Shown: positions 35,493 through 45,314 of the stretch, in pieces
Position numbering within the stretch: the first letter of the stretch is position 1
Layout of the letters: every line of letters starts with the position of its first letter
NCBI RefSeq assembly: GCF_001751245.1
Contig: NZ_LJGU01000113.1
Coordinates: forward strand, 236,189 to 300,188
DNA from: Streptomyces oceani
GTDB lineage: Bacteria > Actinomycetota > Actinomycetes > Streptomycetales > Streptomycetaceae
Length of the DNA stretch: 64,000 bases
Direction: 5' to 3'
The notes under the pieces: generated by a model
What the model was told of the DNA's origin: nothing
Seen by the model: only the letters and a program-made list of their open reading frames with translations
The model's database searches: none
Made by a program: the position numbers and the translations under genes

Positions 35493-38351
35493 TCAGCTGC
35501 AACCGCTCGTGGACCCGCAACCCTCACAGAGGTAACAGCTTCCGGCCCGCCGCATCTTCGTACCGCAGGAGAAGCACAGCGGAGCGTCCGCGTTCAGCCC
35601 GAGCTGCATCTCGACCAGTTCCGTGGAGTTGTGCACCTGCCCGGACACCGCGTCGCCGTCCCGGGTGGTCGTGACCGCGGCGCGCCCGCCGTCCGTGGGA
35701 GCCGGAGCCGACTGCGCCAGCCCCTCGACGTCCATCTCCTCGGAGGAGGATTCGTAGGAGCCCGTGTCCAGGTGGCGTTGCCGTTCCTCGGCCGAATGGA
35801 TACCCAGGGCGGAGCGGGTCTCGAAGGGCAGGAAGTCGAGAGCCAGCCGGCGGAAGATGTAGTCGACGATGGACTGCGCCATACGCACGTCCTGATCGTC
35901 GGTCATCCCAGCAGGTTCGAAGCGCATGTTGGTGAACTTCGAGACGTAGGTCTCCAGCGGCACACCGTACTGCAGGCCCACCGACACCGCGATCGAGAAG
36001 GCGTCCATCATGCCCGCCAGGGTCGAGCCCTGCTTGGACATCTTCAGGAAGACCTCACCGAGACCGTCGTCCGGGTACGAGTTCGCCGTCATGTAGCCCT
36101 CGGCGCCACCGACCGTGAAGGAGGTCGTGATGCCCGGCCGGCCCTTCGGCAGACGGTTCCGGACCGGCCGGTACTCGACGACCTTCTCGGGCTCCGCCGC
36201 CTCGGCCGAGTCCTTCCGCTTCGCCGACAGCGGCTGGCCGACCTTGGAGTTCTCGACGTACACGGCGAGGGCCTTGGTGCCCAGCCGCCAACCCTGCAGG
36301 TAGATCTCCTGCACGTCCTCGACGGTGCTCGTGGACGGCATGTTCACCGTCTTCGAGATGGCGCCGGACAGGAAGGGCTGCGCGGCGGCCATCATTCGTA
36401 CGTGGCCCATCGGCGAGATGGAGCGCTCGCCCATGGCACAGTCGAACACCTCGTAGTGGGCCGGCCGCAGCCCGGGGGCGTCGAGCACGTTGCCGTGCTC
36501 GGAGATGTGCTCGACGATGGCCTCGACCTGCTCCGGCTGGTAGCCGAGTCGCTTCAGCGCCTTGGGGACCGTGTTGTTCACGATCTGCATGGAGCCGCCA
36601 CCGACCAGCTTCTTGAACTTGACCAGAGCCAGGTCCGGTTCAACGCCGGTGGTGTCGCAGTCCATCATCAGGCCGATGGTGCCGGTGGGCGCGAGCACCG
36701 AGGCCTGGGCGTTCCGGAAACCGTGCTTCTTCCCCATCCGGACGACGTCCTGCCAGGCTTCCGTGGCCGCCGCCCAGACCGGCGTGTCCAGGTCGTCGAC
36801 CCGCGGCGCCTCCGTGTTGGCGTCGGCGTGCTGGGTCATCACCCGTTGGTGCGCGTCCGCGTTGCGGGCGTAGCCGTCGTACGGCCCCACCGCCGCCGCG
36901 AGTTCAGCGGAACGCTTGTAGGAGGTGCCGGTCATCAACGACGTGACGGCGCCCGCCAGGGCACGACCGCCGTCACTGTCGTAGGCGTGGCCGGTGGCCA
37001 TCAGCAGCGCACCGAGGTTGGCGTAGCCGATGCCCAGCTGCCGGAAGGCACGGGTGGTGTCGCCGATCTTCTGGGTCGGGAAATCCGCGAAACAGATGGA
37101 GATGTCCATCGCGGTGATCACCAGCTCGACCACCTTGGCGAAGCGCTCGGCGTCGAAGGACTGGTTTCCCTCGTCGTCGTCACGCAGGAACTTCATCAGG
37201 TTCAGCGAAGCCAGGTTGCACGAGGAGTTGTCCAGGTGCATGTACTCGCTGCACGGGTTGGAGGCAGTGATCCGGCCGGATTCCGGCGAGGTGTGCCAGC
37301 GGTTGATGATGTCGTCGTACTGGATTCCGGGATCGGCGCACGCGTGCGCGGCCTCGGCCATCTTGTGCAGCAGAGACCGGGCGTCCACCTCCTCGACGGT
37401 CTCCCCGGTCATCCGGCTGCGCAGCGGGAACTTCGCCCCGGCCTCGGCCGCCTTCATGAACTCGTCGGTAACCCGCACGGAGTTGTTGGCGTTCTGGTAC
37501 TGGACGGAGGCGATGTCCTCTCCGCCCAGGTCCATGTCGAAACCGGCGTCCCGCAGGGCGCGGACCTTCTCCTCCTCCTTGACCTTGGTCTCGATGAAGG
37601 CCTCGACATCGGGGTGGTCGACGTCCAGGACGACCATCTTCGCCGCCCTCCGGGTGGCGCCCCCCGACTTGATCGTCCCCGCCGAGGCGTCGGCCCCGCG
37701 CATGAAGGAAACCGGGCCCGAGGCGTTGCCACCGGAGGACAGCAACTCCTTGGAGGATCGGATTCGGGAGAGGTTCAGACCCGCACCGGATCCGCCCTTG
37801 AAGATCATCCCCTCTTCCTTGTACCAGTCGAGGATCGACTCCATGGAGTCGTCCACAGACAGGATGAAGCACGCGCTCACCTGCTGCGGTTGTTGCGTCC
37901 CCACGTTGAACCACACCGGGGAGTTGAACGCGAAGATCTGGTGCAGCACGGCGTAGGCCAGTTCGTGCTCGAAGACCTCGGCATCCTCCTGGGAGGCGAA
38001 GTAACCATTCTGCTCACCCGCCGCGCGGTAGCTGCGCACGACGCGGTCGATGAGCTGCTTCAGGCTCTTCTCGCGCTGCGGGGTGCCCACCGCGCCACGG
38101 AAGTACTTGCTGGTAACGATATTGACCGCGTTCACCGACCAGAAGTCGGGGAACTCGACGCCGCGCTGCTCGAAATTCACCGAGCCGTCACGCCAGTTGG
38201 TCATGACGACGTCCCGGCGCACCCACGTCACCTCGTCGTACGGGTGCACGCCGGGGGTGGTGTGAACGCGCTCGATGCGCAGCCCCTTGCTCGCCTTACC
38301 GCCGCCCTTCGCGCGGGAGCCGCGTGCCGGGCCGCTCGTCGTCTCTGTCAT
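35493..38351 (-). CDS. nrdJ: Adenosylcobalamin-dependent (class II) ribonucleotide reductase
   Basis: A 952-residue class II RNR, which reduces ribonucleotides to deoxyribonucleotides with a coenzyme B12 radical and needs no oxygen. Active-site region NPCSEYMHLDNSSCNLASLN (about residue 360-380) and PTGTIGLMMDCDTTG (about 555-570) are typical. The C-terminus carries a Cys-rich zinc/redox tail with CGTKMRRAGSCYLCEGCG. ATG 38351 (MTETTSGPARGSRAKGGGK) with GGAGG upstream; the longer frame is not used. It lies 114 bp after nrdR in one probable transcript and ends in a strong hairpin. Confidence 0.96.
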   Translation of the reverse strand: MTETTSGPARGSRAKGGGKASKGLRIERVHTTPGVHPYDEVTWVRRDVVMTNWRDGSVNFEQRGVEFPDFWSVNAVNIVTSKYFRGAVGTPQREKSLKQLIDRVVRSYRAAGEQNGYFASQEDAEVFEHELAYAVLHQIFAFNSPVWFNVGTQQPQQVSACFILSVDDSMESILDWYKEEGMIFKGGSGAGLNLSRIRSSKELLSSGGNASGPVSFMRGADASAGTIKSGGATRRAAKMVVLDVDHPDVEAFIETKVKEEEKVRALRDAGFDMDLGGEDIASVQYQNANNSVRVTDEFMKAAEAGAKFPLRSRMTGETVEEVDARSLLHKMAEAAHACADPGIQYDDIINRWHTSPESGRITASNPCSEYMHLDNSSCNLASLNLMKFLRDDDEGNQSFDAERFAKVVELVITAMDISICFADFPTQKIGDTTRAFRQLGIGYANLGALLMATGHAYDSDGGRALAGAVTSLMTGTSYKRSAELAAAVGPYDGYARNADAHQRVMTQHADANTEAPRVDDLDTPVWAAATEAWQDVVRMGKKHGFRNAQASVLAPTGTIGLMMDCDTTGVEPDLALVKFKKLVGGGSMQIVNNTVPKALKRLGYQPEQVEAIVEHISEHGNVLDAPGLRPAHYEVFDCAMGERSISPMGHVRMMAAAQPFLSGAISKTVNMPSTSTVEDVQEIYLQGWRLGTKALAVYVENSKVGQPLSAKRKDSAEAAEPEKVVEYRPVRNRLPKGRPGITTSFTVGGAEGYMTANSYPDDGLGEVFLKMSKQGSTLAGMMDAFSIAVSVGLQYGVPLETYVSKFTNMRFEPAGMTDDQDVRMAQSIVDYIFRRLALDFLPFETRSALGIHSAEERQRHLDTGSYESSSEEMDVEGLAQSAPAPTDGGRAAVTTTRDGDAVSGQVHNSTELVEMQLGLNADAPLCFSCGTKMRRAGSCYLCEGCGSTSGCS

Positions 38352-38465
38352 TCCGCCTCCTGTACGGGCATAACGCCCCGATGTGCCCCGAATCTTCCAC
38401 GGAGCACGGTGTCTATCTCCTGTTCGGGACACCGAAGTGGCCCGCGTCACTCTCCAGCGAGCCGC

Positions 38466-38993
38466 TCAGTCGCTGGCCGGTTGTGACCCCGGGACCTGCG
38501 TCTCGGCCGCCTCCTCGACGGTGTTCGCCCCGTCCACACGGGCGGGCGGCCCCGCGGCACGAAGTTCCGCTATCGCCTCCTCGAAGTCGCCCAGCGACTC
38601 GAAGGCCCGGTACACGGACGCGAATCGCAAGAAGGCGACCAGATCGAGGTCCTGCAACGGACCGAGTATCGCGAGCCCGACATCGTGTGTGGACAACTCG
38701 GCACTGCCGGTAGCCCGGACAGCTTCCTCGACCCGCTGACCGAGTTGCGCCAGGGCGTCCTCCGTGACCGGGCGCCCCTGACAGGCCTTGCGCACTCCGG
38801 CGATCACCTTGTCCCGACTGAAGGGCTCGGTGACGCCACTGCGCTTGATCACTGTCAGCGACGCGCTCTCCACCGTGGTGAACCGACGGGAACAGTCGGG
38901 GCACTGACGGCGGCGGCGAATCGCGGTCCCGTCATCGGTCGTGCGACTGTCGACGACGCGACTGTCGGAGTGCCGACAGAAGGGACAGTGCAT
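38466..38993 (-). CDS. nrdR: Transcriptional repressor NrdR
   Basis: A 175-residue nucleotide-sensing repressor of ribonucleotide reductase genes. The N-terminal zinc ribbon is MHCPFCRH and [15 protein letters not shown]; the ATP-cone (about 48-140) includes [16 protein letters not shown] and [26 protein letters not shown] 38993 is fixed by the MHCPFC start, with GGAGGGC upstream. The C-terminal tail is Ala/Pro-rich. It precedes nrdJ; paired NrdR boxes lie about 120-160 bp upstream of its start. Confidence 0.95.
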   Translation of the reverse strand: MHCPFCRHSDSRVVDSRTTDDGTAIRRRRQCPDCSRRFTTVESASLTVIKRSGVTEPFSRDKVIAGVRKACQGRPVTEDALAQLGQRVEEAVRATGSAELSTHDVGLAILGPLQDLDLVAFLRFASVYRAFESLGDFEEAIAELRAAGPPARVDGANTVEEAAETQVPGSQPASD

Positions 38994-39114
38994 GGCGCCC
39001 TCCATCCCGTTTCGCGCTTTCGCGTACACGACTGACCACGCCTCGGGGCCGCGGAAACGGCCCTCGCAGGCACCCACCAGCATAGCCGCAATCCTGCCGC
39101 CGATCGCAGCCGGA

Positions 39115-39163
39115 CCACAACTTGTGGGTGGGCGGGATCCATCTAACCACTAGATCTGGTGTT
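39115..39163 (-). promoter_or_regulatory. Tandem NrdR boxes upstream of nrdR-nrdJ
   Basis: Two palindromic sequences: CCACAACTTGTGG (39115-39127) and CACTAGATCTGGTG (39148-39161). Their centres are about 33 bp apart, near three helical turns, the usual spacing of NrdR box pairs, and both fit the loose consensus ACACWATATATWGTGT at the outer positions. Confidence 0.65.
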
Positions 39164-39375
39164 GACCCTACGGGGGGTGGCAACACTGCGTGTCGCTGTC
39201 GACAGCCGCATCGAGGCTACGTGAGCGGCATCCGGGCCAGCACGCCCCGGCGTGGTCCGCGACACCGCCAGCCCTCGAACAGGACGGGCGGGCGAACGGC
39301 AGGACGGGCCGACGAGTGCCATCAGCTCCTACACCATGCACGCCCAGGCAAGGCAGCGGAATCCGGAATTTTCAC

Positions 39376-39391
39376 TCGAACGTGTGTTTGG
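39376..39391 (+). promoter_or_regulatory. LexA (SOS) box of lexA
   Basis: TCGAACGTGTGTTTGG matches the Gram-positive LexA box TCGAAC-N4-GTTYGA closely in both half sites. It lies 62 bp before the lexA start, consistent with autorepression. Confidence 0.85.
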
Positions 39392-39453
39392 CGCAACCTT
39401 TCGAAACCAACTACCGTTGTCTAACCAGGGACAACCGCTTGAAAGGGGCTGAC

Positions 39454-40248
39454 GTGACCACCAGCGCAGACAGCGTCACCATCGCCACCCAGGACCGCTC
39501 CGCGCCCGCGCTGAGCGAAGCACAGGCCCTGGTGGACGAGACCGCGGACACCGCTGAGGACGGACCACCGGCGGTGCGGACGCTGCCCGGGCGCCCTCCC
39601 GGCATCCGCGCGGACAGCTCCGGGCTGACCGACCGACAGCGTCGCGTCATCGAAGTCATCCGGGACTCCGTGCAGCGCCGTGGATACCCGCCGTCCATGC
39701 GGGAGATCGGTCAGGCCGTGGGGCTCTCCAGCACCTCCTCCGTGGCGCACCAACTGATGGCCCTGGAGCGGAAGGGTTTCCTGCGCCGTGACCCGCACCG
39801 ACCGCGCGCATACGAGGTGCGGGGTTCCGACACCCCCAGCACGCCCGCCACCACGGACACCGCCGGGAAGCCCTCGGCTTCGTACGTGCCGCTGGTCGGT
39901 CAAATCGCGGCCGGCGGGCCGATCCTGGCTGAGGAGTCGGTGGAGGACGTCTTCCCCCTCCCCCGGCAACTGGTCGGTGACGGCGAACTCTTCGTGCTCA
40001 AGGTCGTCGGTGACTCCATGATCAACGCAGCGATCTGCGACGGTGACTGGGTCACGGTGCGGCGCCAACCGGTCGCGGAGAACGGCGACATCGTGGCGGC
40101 GATGCTGGACGGTGAAGCCACCGTCAAGCGCTTCAAACGGGAGGACGGACACGTGTGGCTGCTGCCGCACAACACCACGTATCAGCCCATCCCTGGGGAC
40201 GACGCGACGATTCTCGGCAAGGTGGTGGCCGTCCTGCGCCGTGTGTGA
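39454..40248 (+). CDS. lexA: SOS response repressor LexA
   Basis: A 264-residue LexA with an N-terminal extension of ~57 residues usual in streptomycetes. The winged helix (about 58-122) has [20 protein letters not shown]. The self-cleavage site is A143-G144 (QIAAGGPI); the catalytic dyad is Ser178 (VVGDSMI) and Lys215 (EATVKRF). GTG start with GAAAGGGG upstream. RecA filaments trigger self-cleavage and derepression of DNA-repair genes. A LexA box precedes it, and it converges on dinG across a hairpin. Confidence 0.96.
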   Translation: MTTSADSVTIATQDRSAPALSEAQALVDETADTAEDGPPAVRTLPGRPPGIRADSSGLTDRQRRVIEVIRDSVQRRGYPPSMREIGQAVGLSSTSSVAHQLMALERKGFLRRDPHRPRAYEVRGSDTPSTPATTDTAGKPSASYVPLVGQIAAGGPILAEESVEDVFPLPRQLVGDGELFVLKVVGDSMINAAICDGDWVTVRRQPVAENGDIVAAMLDGEATVKRFKREDGHVWLLPHNTTYQPIPGDDATILGKVVAVLRRV

Positions 40249-40291
40249 CCGCGAGGGCCAGCACACCGACGGGGTGTTGCCGGGAGGGTAT

Positions 40292-40322
40292 GGCCCTGGG
40301 ACAGCGGGACTGTTCCAGGGCC
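40292..40322. terminator. Bidirectional terminator hairpin between lexA and dinG
   Basis: GGCCCTGG / CCAGGGCC, an 8-bp perfect stem with a further inner CAG/CTG pairing, in the gap between the convergent genes. Confidence 0.65.
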
Positions 40323-40386
40323 TGGCTGCACGCGGGCACCCAGGAAAGAGCCGCCGGCGCGAAACGGCCGCTGGAAGGGTTCAGAA

Positions 40387-42384
40387 TCACGCGCCGGCCT
40401 CCTCGGCCTGCACCGCTGCGGCGTTGATCGAAGCCAGGGAGCGACGCACCTGAGAAGCGTTCGACGTGTACCAGAAGTCCGGCATCGAGGCACGTAGGAA
40501 GCCGCCGTACCGCGCCCGTTCAAGTCGGGGGTCGAGCACGGCCACCACGCCACGGTCTCCGGCCGCACGCACCAGTCGACCCGCTCCCTGCGCCATCAAC
40601 AGCGCGGCGTGCGAGGCGGCCACGGCCATGAAGCCGTTCCCACCCCCCTCCTCCACGGCCTTCTGGCGGGCGCTCATCAGGGGGTCGTCGGGGCGAGGGA
40701 AGGGAATCCGGTCCATCACCACCAACTGGCAGCTGCTACCAGGCACGTCCACTCCCTGCCAGAGGGACAAGGTCCCGAAGAGGCATGTGCGCGGGTCCTC
40801 CGCGAACCGGCCGATCAGCTCGCCCAGGGTCTCCTCCCCCTGCAGCAGAATCGGCACGTCCAATCGCTCGCGCAGCTCGTCCGCGGCGGTCTGCGCGGCA
40901 CGCATGGAGGAGAAGAGCCCCAGCGTGCGCCCGCCAGCGGCTTCGACCAACTCGGCGAGCTCCGTCAGCATGTCCGTACGAGCCATGTCCCGGCCTGGTG
41001 GCGAGAGATGCTTGGCGACGTACAGAATCGCCTGCTTGCGGTAGTCGAACGGGGAGCCGGCGTCCAGGCTGCTCCACTCCGGCCAGTCCACCGCGTCCGA
41101 TGTGTCCGCGGTGTCCCGGCTCTCCGGCCCGAGGCCGAGCGAGGCACCGACGGCGTTGAAATCCCCACCGAGCTTCAGCGTCGCCGAGGTCAACACGACG
41201 GATCTGTCCGCGAAGAGCTTCTCCCGCAACAGTCCCGCGACCGACAACGGTGCGATCCGCAGGGAGGCGCCGAAACGGTCATGACGCTCGTACCAGACCA
41301 CGTCGTATTCCGAGCCCTGCACGACACGCTCGGCCACCTCCAGGACGTTCTCCATGCCGCCCACGGCCTGCTTCCGGACCGCGTCCTCGTCCTCCACGGA
41401 CTTGTCCCGGGTGCCGGACAGCGCCGCCAGGCACGCGCGGGCGGCGTCGCGAAGAGCCATGAGGGCGTACCCGAGATCCTCGGGTAGCGCTTCCAGCCGC
41501 CCGGGCTGTGCCAGCTCCATCAGCCGTTCGAAGGTCTCCGCGGCGGTGTGCAGTTGATCAACCGTCTTCTCGTCGACCAGCTTCGCCACTCTGCGCACCA
41601 CCCGCTGCACACCACCGGGCGTCAGCTCCCCCGTGGCCATGCCGGTGACCCGGGACACCAGCTCGTGTGCCTCGTCCACGATCAGGGCGTCATGTGCCGG
41701 CAGCACCGGCGCACCCTCGATGGCGTCGATGGCGAGCAGGGCGTGGTTGGTCACCACGACATCCGCCAGCTTGGCACGCTCCCGAGCCCCCTCGGCGAAG
41801 CACTCGGCGCCGTACGCACAGCGGGACGCCCCCAGGCACTCCCGCGCGGACACCGAGACCTGGGACCAGGCCCGGTCGGAGACGCCGGGACGCAGGTCGT
41901 CCCGATCCCCGGTCTCCGTCTCATCGGACCAGTCACGCAACCGCAGCAGGTCCTTGCCCAGCTTGCTGGTGGGTGCCGCGGCCTCGAAGGGGTCGAAGAG
42001 GCCGTCCTCTTCCTCCTGCGGCACGCCCTCGTGCAGCCGGTGCAGGCAGAGATAGTTGGATCTCCCCTTCAGCATGGCGAACTGCGCGGCCCGCCCCAGC
42101 TGCGGACGCAGCGCCTCGACCATACGCGGCAGGTCACGCTCCACCAACTGGCGCTGCAGCGCGAGCGTGGCCGTCGCGACGACCGCCCGCTCACCGTGTG
42201 CCAGCACGGGCACGAGGTATCCGAGCGACTTCCCGGTGCCGGTGCCGGCCTGGATGAGCAGATGGGTGCCGTCCTCGACGGCCTGGGCAACGGCTTCCGC
42301 CATGGCCACCTGGCCAGGGCGTTCCACACCGCCGACCGCGGTGACGGCGGCGTGCAGGAGGTCAGTGAGGTCAGGCTTGGTCAT
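40387..42384 (-). CDS. dinG: DinG/XPD-family ATP-dependent DNA helicase
   Basis: About 665 residues, superfamily 2 helicase. Walker A QAGTGTGKSLGYL (about 45-57), DEAH box IVDEAHELVSRV, and C-terminal motif region VLTSATLKLGG and MDRIPFPRPDDPL. Four Cys placed for an iron-sulfur cluster: NYLCLHRL, ECLGASRCAYGAECF. The helicase should unwind DNA 5' to 3' and resolve R-loops or forks. Start is either ATG 42384 (MTKPDLTDLLHAAV) or GTG 42393 with TAGG upstream. Convergent with lexA, though no clear LexA box was seen before it. Confidence 0.9.
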   Translation of the reverse strand: MTKPDLTDLLHAAVTAVGGVERPGQVAMAEAVAQAVEDGTHLLIQAGTGTGKSLGYLVPVLAHGERAVVATATLALQRQLVERDLPRMVEALRPQLGRAAQFAMLKGRSNYLCLHRLHEGVPQEEEDGLFDPFEAAAPTSKLGKDLLRLRDWSDETETGDRDDLRPGVSDRAWSQVSVSARECLGASRCAYGAECFAEGARERAKLADVVVTNHALLAIDAIEGAPVLPAHDALIVDEAHELVSRVTGMATGELTPGGVQRVVRRVAKLVDEKTVDQLHTAAETFERLMELAQPGRLEALPEDLGYALMALRDAARACLAALSGTRDKSVEDEDAVRKQAVGGMENVLEVAERVVQGSEYDVVWYERHDRFGASLRIAPLSVAGLLREKLFADRSVVLTSATLKLGGDFNAVGASLGLGPESRDTADTSDAVDWPEWSSLDAGSPFDYRKQAILYVAKHLSPPGRDMARTDMLTELAELVEAAGGRTLGLFSSMRAAQTAADELRERLDVPILLQGEETLGELIGRFAEDPRTCLFGTLSLWQGVDVPGSSCQLVVMDRIPFPRPDDPLMSARQKAVEEGGGNGFMAVAASHAALLMAQGAGRLVRAAGDRGVVAVLDPRLERARYGGFLRASMPDFWYTSNASQVRRSLASINAAAVQAEEAGA

Positions 42385-42563
42385 AGCGTGCACAGCCTAC
42401 GTGTCGGCACTGACATCGGCTCCCGGGTTCCGGTCCGTGACCTCTCCACTCCAGTCCGCGACCCGCCCGGCCACTCGTGAGACTCGGTCCCCGTCGACAG
42501 GTTGGCGCGAGGGCCGGGCGATCGAAGCACCTCCCACGTACGGCCGGCGCGTCGGGAGCTCGT

Positions 42564-44345
42564 TCAGTCGGCCGCCAGCGGGTTGGCCACGGTGCCGTGC
42601 ACGGCGGCGTGCGGACGCTGCGAGCGGTCCCGATAGCCGTCCAGATACAACCGGTTACGGTTGAGACAGAGACGCTCAATACGCGGCGTGTGCATGTCGA
42701 ACAGAGCGAACCGTTCCTTCAGCTCCGGGAACCTCTCGTGGTACCGCAGGACCTCCGCACGTACCAACCTCCAGAAATCCGCCTCCGGGACACCGAGTTG
42801 ACTCTCACACAGGGGTGCCAGATACCGGAAGACCCCGACGAGGAGTCCAGAGTGGATGAACTGCGGGAGGAAGTCGGGCTCCTCGGTGAGCAACACGGCA
42901 CGCACCAGATCAGGCATGGCGTCATGCTCGGGCAGCGGCTGCGCGCTGACGTTGACGTCGTCCACGAAGTCCTTGACGGCCAGCCGTACCGGTACGTCGT
43001 CCTGGTCGAAGACGAGGATGGCGTTCTCACCGTGCGGTGAGAAGACCGTGCCGTACTGGTAGAGGAAGTGCAGCAACGGCGGCAGCAACGCGTTGAACAG
43101 CCGACGCAGCCAGACGGTGGCACGCAGCCCGCTGCGACGCACCAGCTCCGCGGTGAACGAACGCCCCGCCCCGTCCGTCTGCAGCAGCGCGGCGAGGGTG
43201 CGGGCCCGCTCGTCCTGGTCCAGCCGGGTACTCAGGGGCTCACGCCAGATGCACCCGAGCAGTTCGCGATACTGGTACGGCACGTCGGGCAGCACGTCGT
43301 ACGCCGGGTGTGCCACGGCCACCGAGGCCACCTCGCCGAGCAGGATCACCCGGCACTCGTCCCGCAGGAAGGCGTCCCCGTCCCGCAGCCCCTGCACCCA
43401 GGAGGTCACCGCCGGCGCGGCGACGGTCCGTTCGGTGGGAAGCCCGCGCCAGACGAGAGTGTTGAGGATCGACAACGGAAGCTTGACGGTGTGTCGGTCG
43501 GGACGGCTGACGTTGAGGAACGTACGGACGGACTGCTGTGCCCGTCGCAGATCCTCGTCCTCCCCCAGCGGTACGATCCGGCCGGCGGCGATCTCCCGCG
43601 CGAACAACGGGACGATCGTCTCCTCCCACTGCCAGGGATGGACGGGCAGCAGCAGATACCGCTCCGCCGCGAGACCACGCTCCCGTAGTAAGGAGTCGAA
43701 CCGCTGGCGGAGGTCGACCGACAGCTCCCCGGCGTACAACTGCTCCGGCTCGGCCAGCGGGCCAGCGCCACGGTACGTCGCCAGATCACGGTGCACGGCG
43801 ATCCAGGGCAGCGGGTGGCTCTCCCGGGCCTCGGGCGACCAGCGGGCCACGTCGGCGTCGGAGAAGCCGAGTCGGCCCTTGTTCGCGACAAGCCACGGGT
43901 GGCCGGTCTGGTGGCCCTCCAGTTCGGCGTAGTCGAGGTCGGCGAGCGTGTACACGTCCGGGGTCGTGTGACTCATCCGGGCGTCAGCCGTCAACGTGGC
44001 GGTGACCTCCCGGATCAGGTGTCCCGTGGTGTCCCCGCTCAGACCCAGGAGAGCGGGCCCGGCGACGGTGAGGAAGTGGATCGGGTCGCTGTCCGGTGTC
44101 ACGGATTCCGGTTCGACGCGCCAGTGGCCGTACGTGCCCCTGCGAGCCCGGAATCGAAGCGTCAGCTCGGGAGAGACCCGCAGTCGGTAGCCGTCCGGTT
44201 CCGCCGGCCCCACTGGGCGTGGCTGGATGATCTCCTCATAGGCGAACTCAGCGAGCATCTTGGCCAGTAGCCGTGCTGCGGCACGGTCCCAAGCTTCGCT
44301 GTCCAGTCCGGCGGGCGGCTGCGGAACCGTATGATGCTCGGGCAT
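42564..44345 (-). CDS. IucA/IucC family NRPS-independent siderophore synthetase
   Basis: A 593-residue NIS synthetase that adenylates a carboxylate and couples it to an amine or alcohol. Family motifs are present: HPWQWEETIVPLF, KLPLSILNTLVWR and SPHGENAILVFDQD (active-site His/Asn), then the FhuF-like end. ATG 44345 (MPEHHTVPQPPAG) has GAAGGAG upstream; the longer frame is not used. Last of three operon genes after a 165-bp gap. It resembles DesD/RhbC-type enzymes; the substrate is unknown. Confidence 0.9.
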   Translation of the reverse strand: MPEHHTVPQPPAGLDSEAWDRAAARLLAKMLAEFAYEEIIQPRPVGPAEPDGYRLRVSPELTLRFRARRGTYGHWRVEPESVTPDSDPIHFLTVAGPALLGLSGDTTGHLIREVTATLTADARMSHTTPDVYTLADLDYAELEGHQTGHPWLVANKGRLGFSDADVARWSPEARESHPLPWIAVHRDLATYRGAGPLAEPEQLYAGELSVDLRQRFDSLLRERGLAAERYLLLPVHPWQWEETIVPLFAREIAAGRIVPLGEDEDLRRAQQSVRTFLNVSRPDRHTVKLPLSILNTLVWRGLPTERTVAAPAVTSWVQGLRDGDAFLRDECRVILLGEVASVAVAHPAYDVLPDVPYQYRELLGCIWREPLSTRLDQDERARTLAALLQTDGAGRSFTAELVRRSGLRATVWLRRLFNALLPPLLHFLYQYGTVFSPHGENAILVFDQDDVPVRLAVKDFVDDVNVSAQPLPEHDAMPDLVRAVLLTEEPDFLPQFIHSGLLVGVFRYLAPLCESQLGVPEADFWRLVRAEVLRYHERFPELKERFALFDMHTPRIERLCLNRNRLYLDGYRDRSQRPHAAVHGTVANPLAAD

Positions 44346-44510
44346 GGATCTCCTTCTCGGGGTTGGGGCCGGGTCCGCGGTCACGGGCCCTTGGGGTGCC
44401 CGGTGCGGACCGGACTCTCTCAGTTGCGAGGATGGTGTGCTGGACCGCGCGTGCCCGCTCACGGTCGTACGGCCGAATCCGCGGTCGGGATCCGCCGTCA
44501 GCGCCCGCCG

Positions 44511-45293
44511 TCACGGGTCGGACGCCGCGCGCTCGCGCACGAGCAGCGCGGCACGTTTGTCCGGCAGCCACACCTCGGCGGAGAGGTGGAACCCGGCACG
44601 GAGGAACGCGCCGACGGACGGCGCGTTCCGCACGTCCGGTTCCGCCAGCACCCGCCGGCAGTCGGGGCGCTGGTCCAGGACGAGTGCGGTGACGGCGCCC
44701 AGCAGCGTGCTGCCGACTCCCCGCCCCCGGTCCGCGCTGTCCCCGAGAAGCAGGTGAATTCCGGTGTCATGCGGACGTGCCGGGTAGTAGCGGGCCAACG
44801 GGTCGAGATCCGCTCGATAGATCTCCCAGTAGCTCATGGGCACGCCGTCCAGCACCCCGAGACAGGGCACGCTCCGTCCGTCTCCCTCGAGTTGGGCCCG
44901 CAGGTGTGCCTCCGTCGCCCCAGCCGGGCCGGACAGGTTCCAGAACTCGTCGACCGCCGGATCGTTCATCCAACGGCTGAGCAACGGCAGGTCGCGAGTG
45001 ATTCGTACCGGGACGAGTTGCAGCATTCCCGCCGCGGTGTTCGTGGCGGGCCAGCGCGCGACTGAATCGAGCAGGTCCTCTCCGGTCGGGCGAGACGGCC
45101 TGGTCCCGACTGGTCCGCCCGGTCCGGCGAGTTCGGCCGGCAGCTCGACGGCCACCGTGTCCGCGCTCCCGGACGCGGCACCCCGCTGGGCCCGGGACCC
45201 GGTGCCGGATCCCTCCGATCGACCCGCAACGGAGTCGCCCGGCGGCCCGGTTGGAGCGGCGGGCGGCGGATTCTGCGCCTTCCGAGGGTGCAT
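44511..45293 (-). CDS. Siderophore-type GNAT acyltransferase (IucB/RhbD-like)
   Basis: A 260-residue protein. The first ~90 residues are Pro/Gly/Ser-rich and probably disordered. The GNAT domain begins LQLVPVRITRDLPLLSRWMN and has DSADRGRGVGSTLLGAVTAL (acetyl-CoA loop) and DVRNAPSVGAFLRAGF. It is of the IucB/AlcB type that acylates hydroxylated diamine intermediates of hydroxamate siderophores. ATG start with AGGAAG upstream, 21 bp after the first synthetase gene, so clearly co-transcribed. Confidence 0.85.
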   Translation of the reverse strand: MHPRKAQNPPPAAPTGPPGDSVAGRSEGSGTGSRAQRGAASGSADTVAVELPAELAGPGGPVGTRPSRPTGEDLLDSVARWPATNTAAGMLQLVPVRITRDLPLLSRWMNDPAVDEFWNLSGPAGATEAHLRAQLEGDGRSVPCLGVLDGVPMSYWEIYRADLDPLARYYPARPHDTGIHLLLGDSADRGRGVGSTLLGAVTALVLDQRPDCRRVLAEPDVRNAPSVGAFLRAGFHLSAEVWLPDKRAALLVRERAASDP

Positions 45294-45314
45294 GGCGAGG
45301 CTTCCTGTCCCCGC

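Noticed and set aside
34806..38486. A 1226-residue plus-strand open frame antisense to nrdJ and the recombinase gene
   Set aside because: High GC makes antisense frames long; the minus-strand reading gives complete NrdJ with catalytic motifs, and the antisense product has low-complexity His/Val/Gly/Arg composition.
38688..38696. Exact DnaA box inside nrdR
   Set aside because: It lies in coding sequence that explains it; single occurrence.
38994..39453. Cobalamin riboswitch before the nrd operon
   Set aside because: No B12-box or cobalamin aptamer blocks were seen; the nrdR-nrdJ leader instead shows NrdR-type palindromes, and B12 riboswitches are expected for class I nrd genes in streptomycetes.
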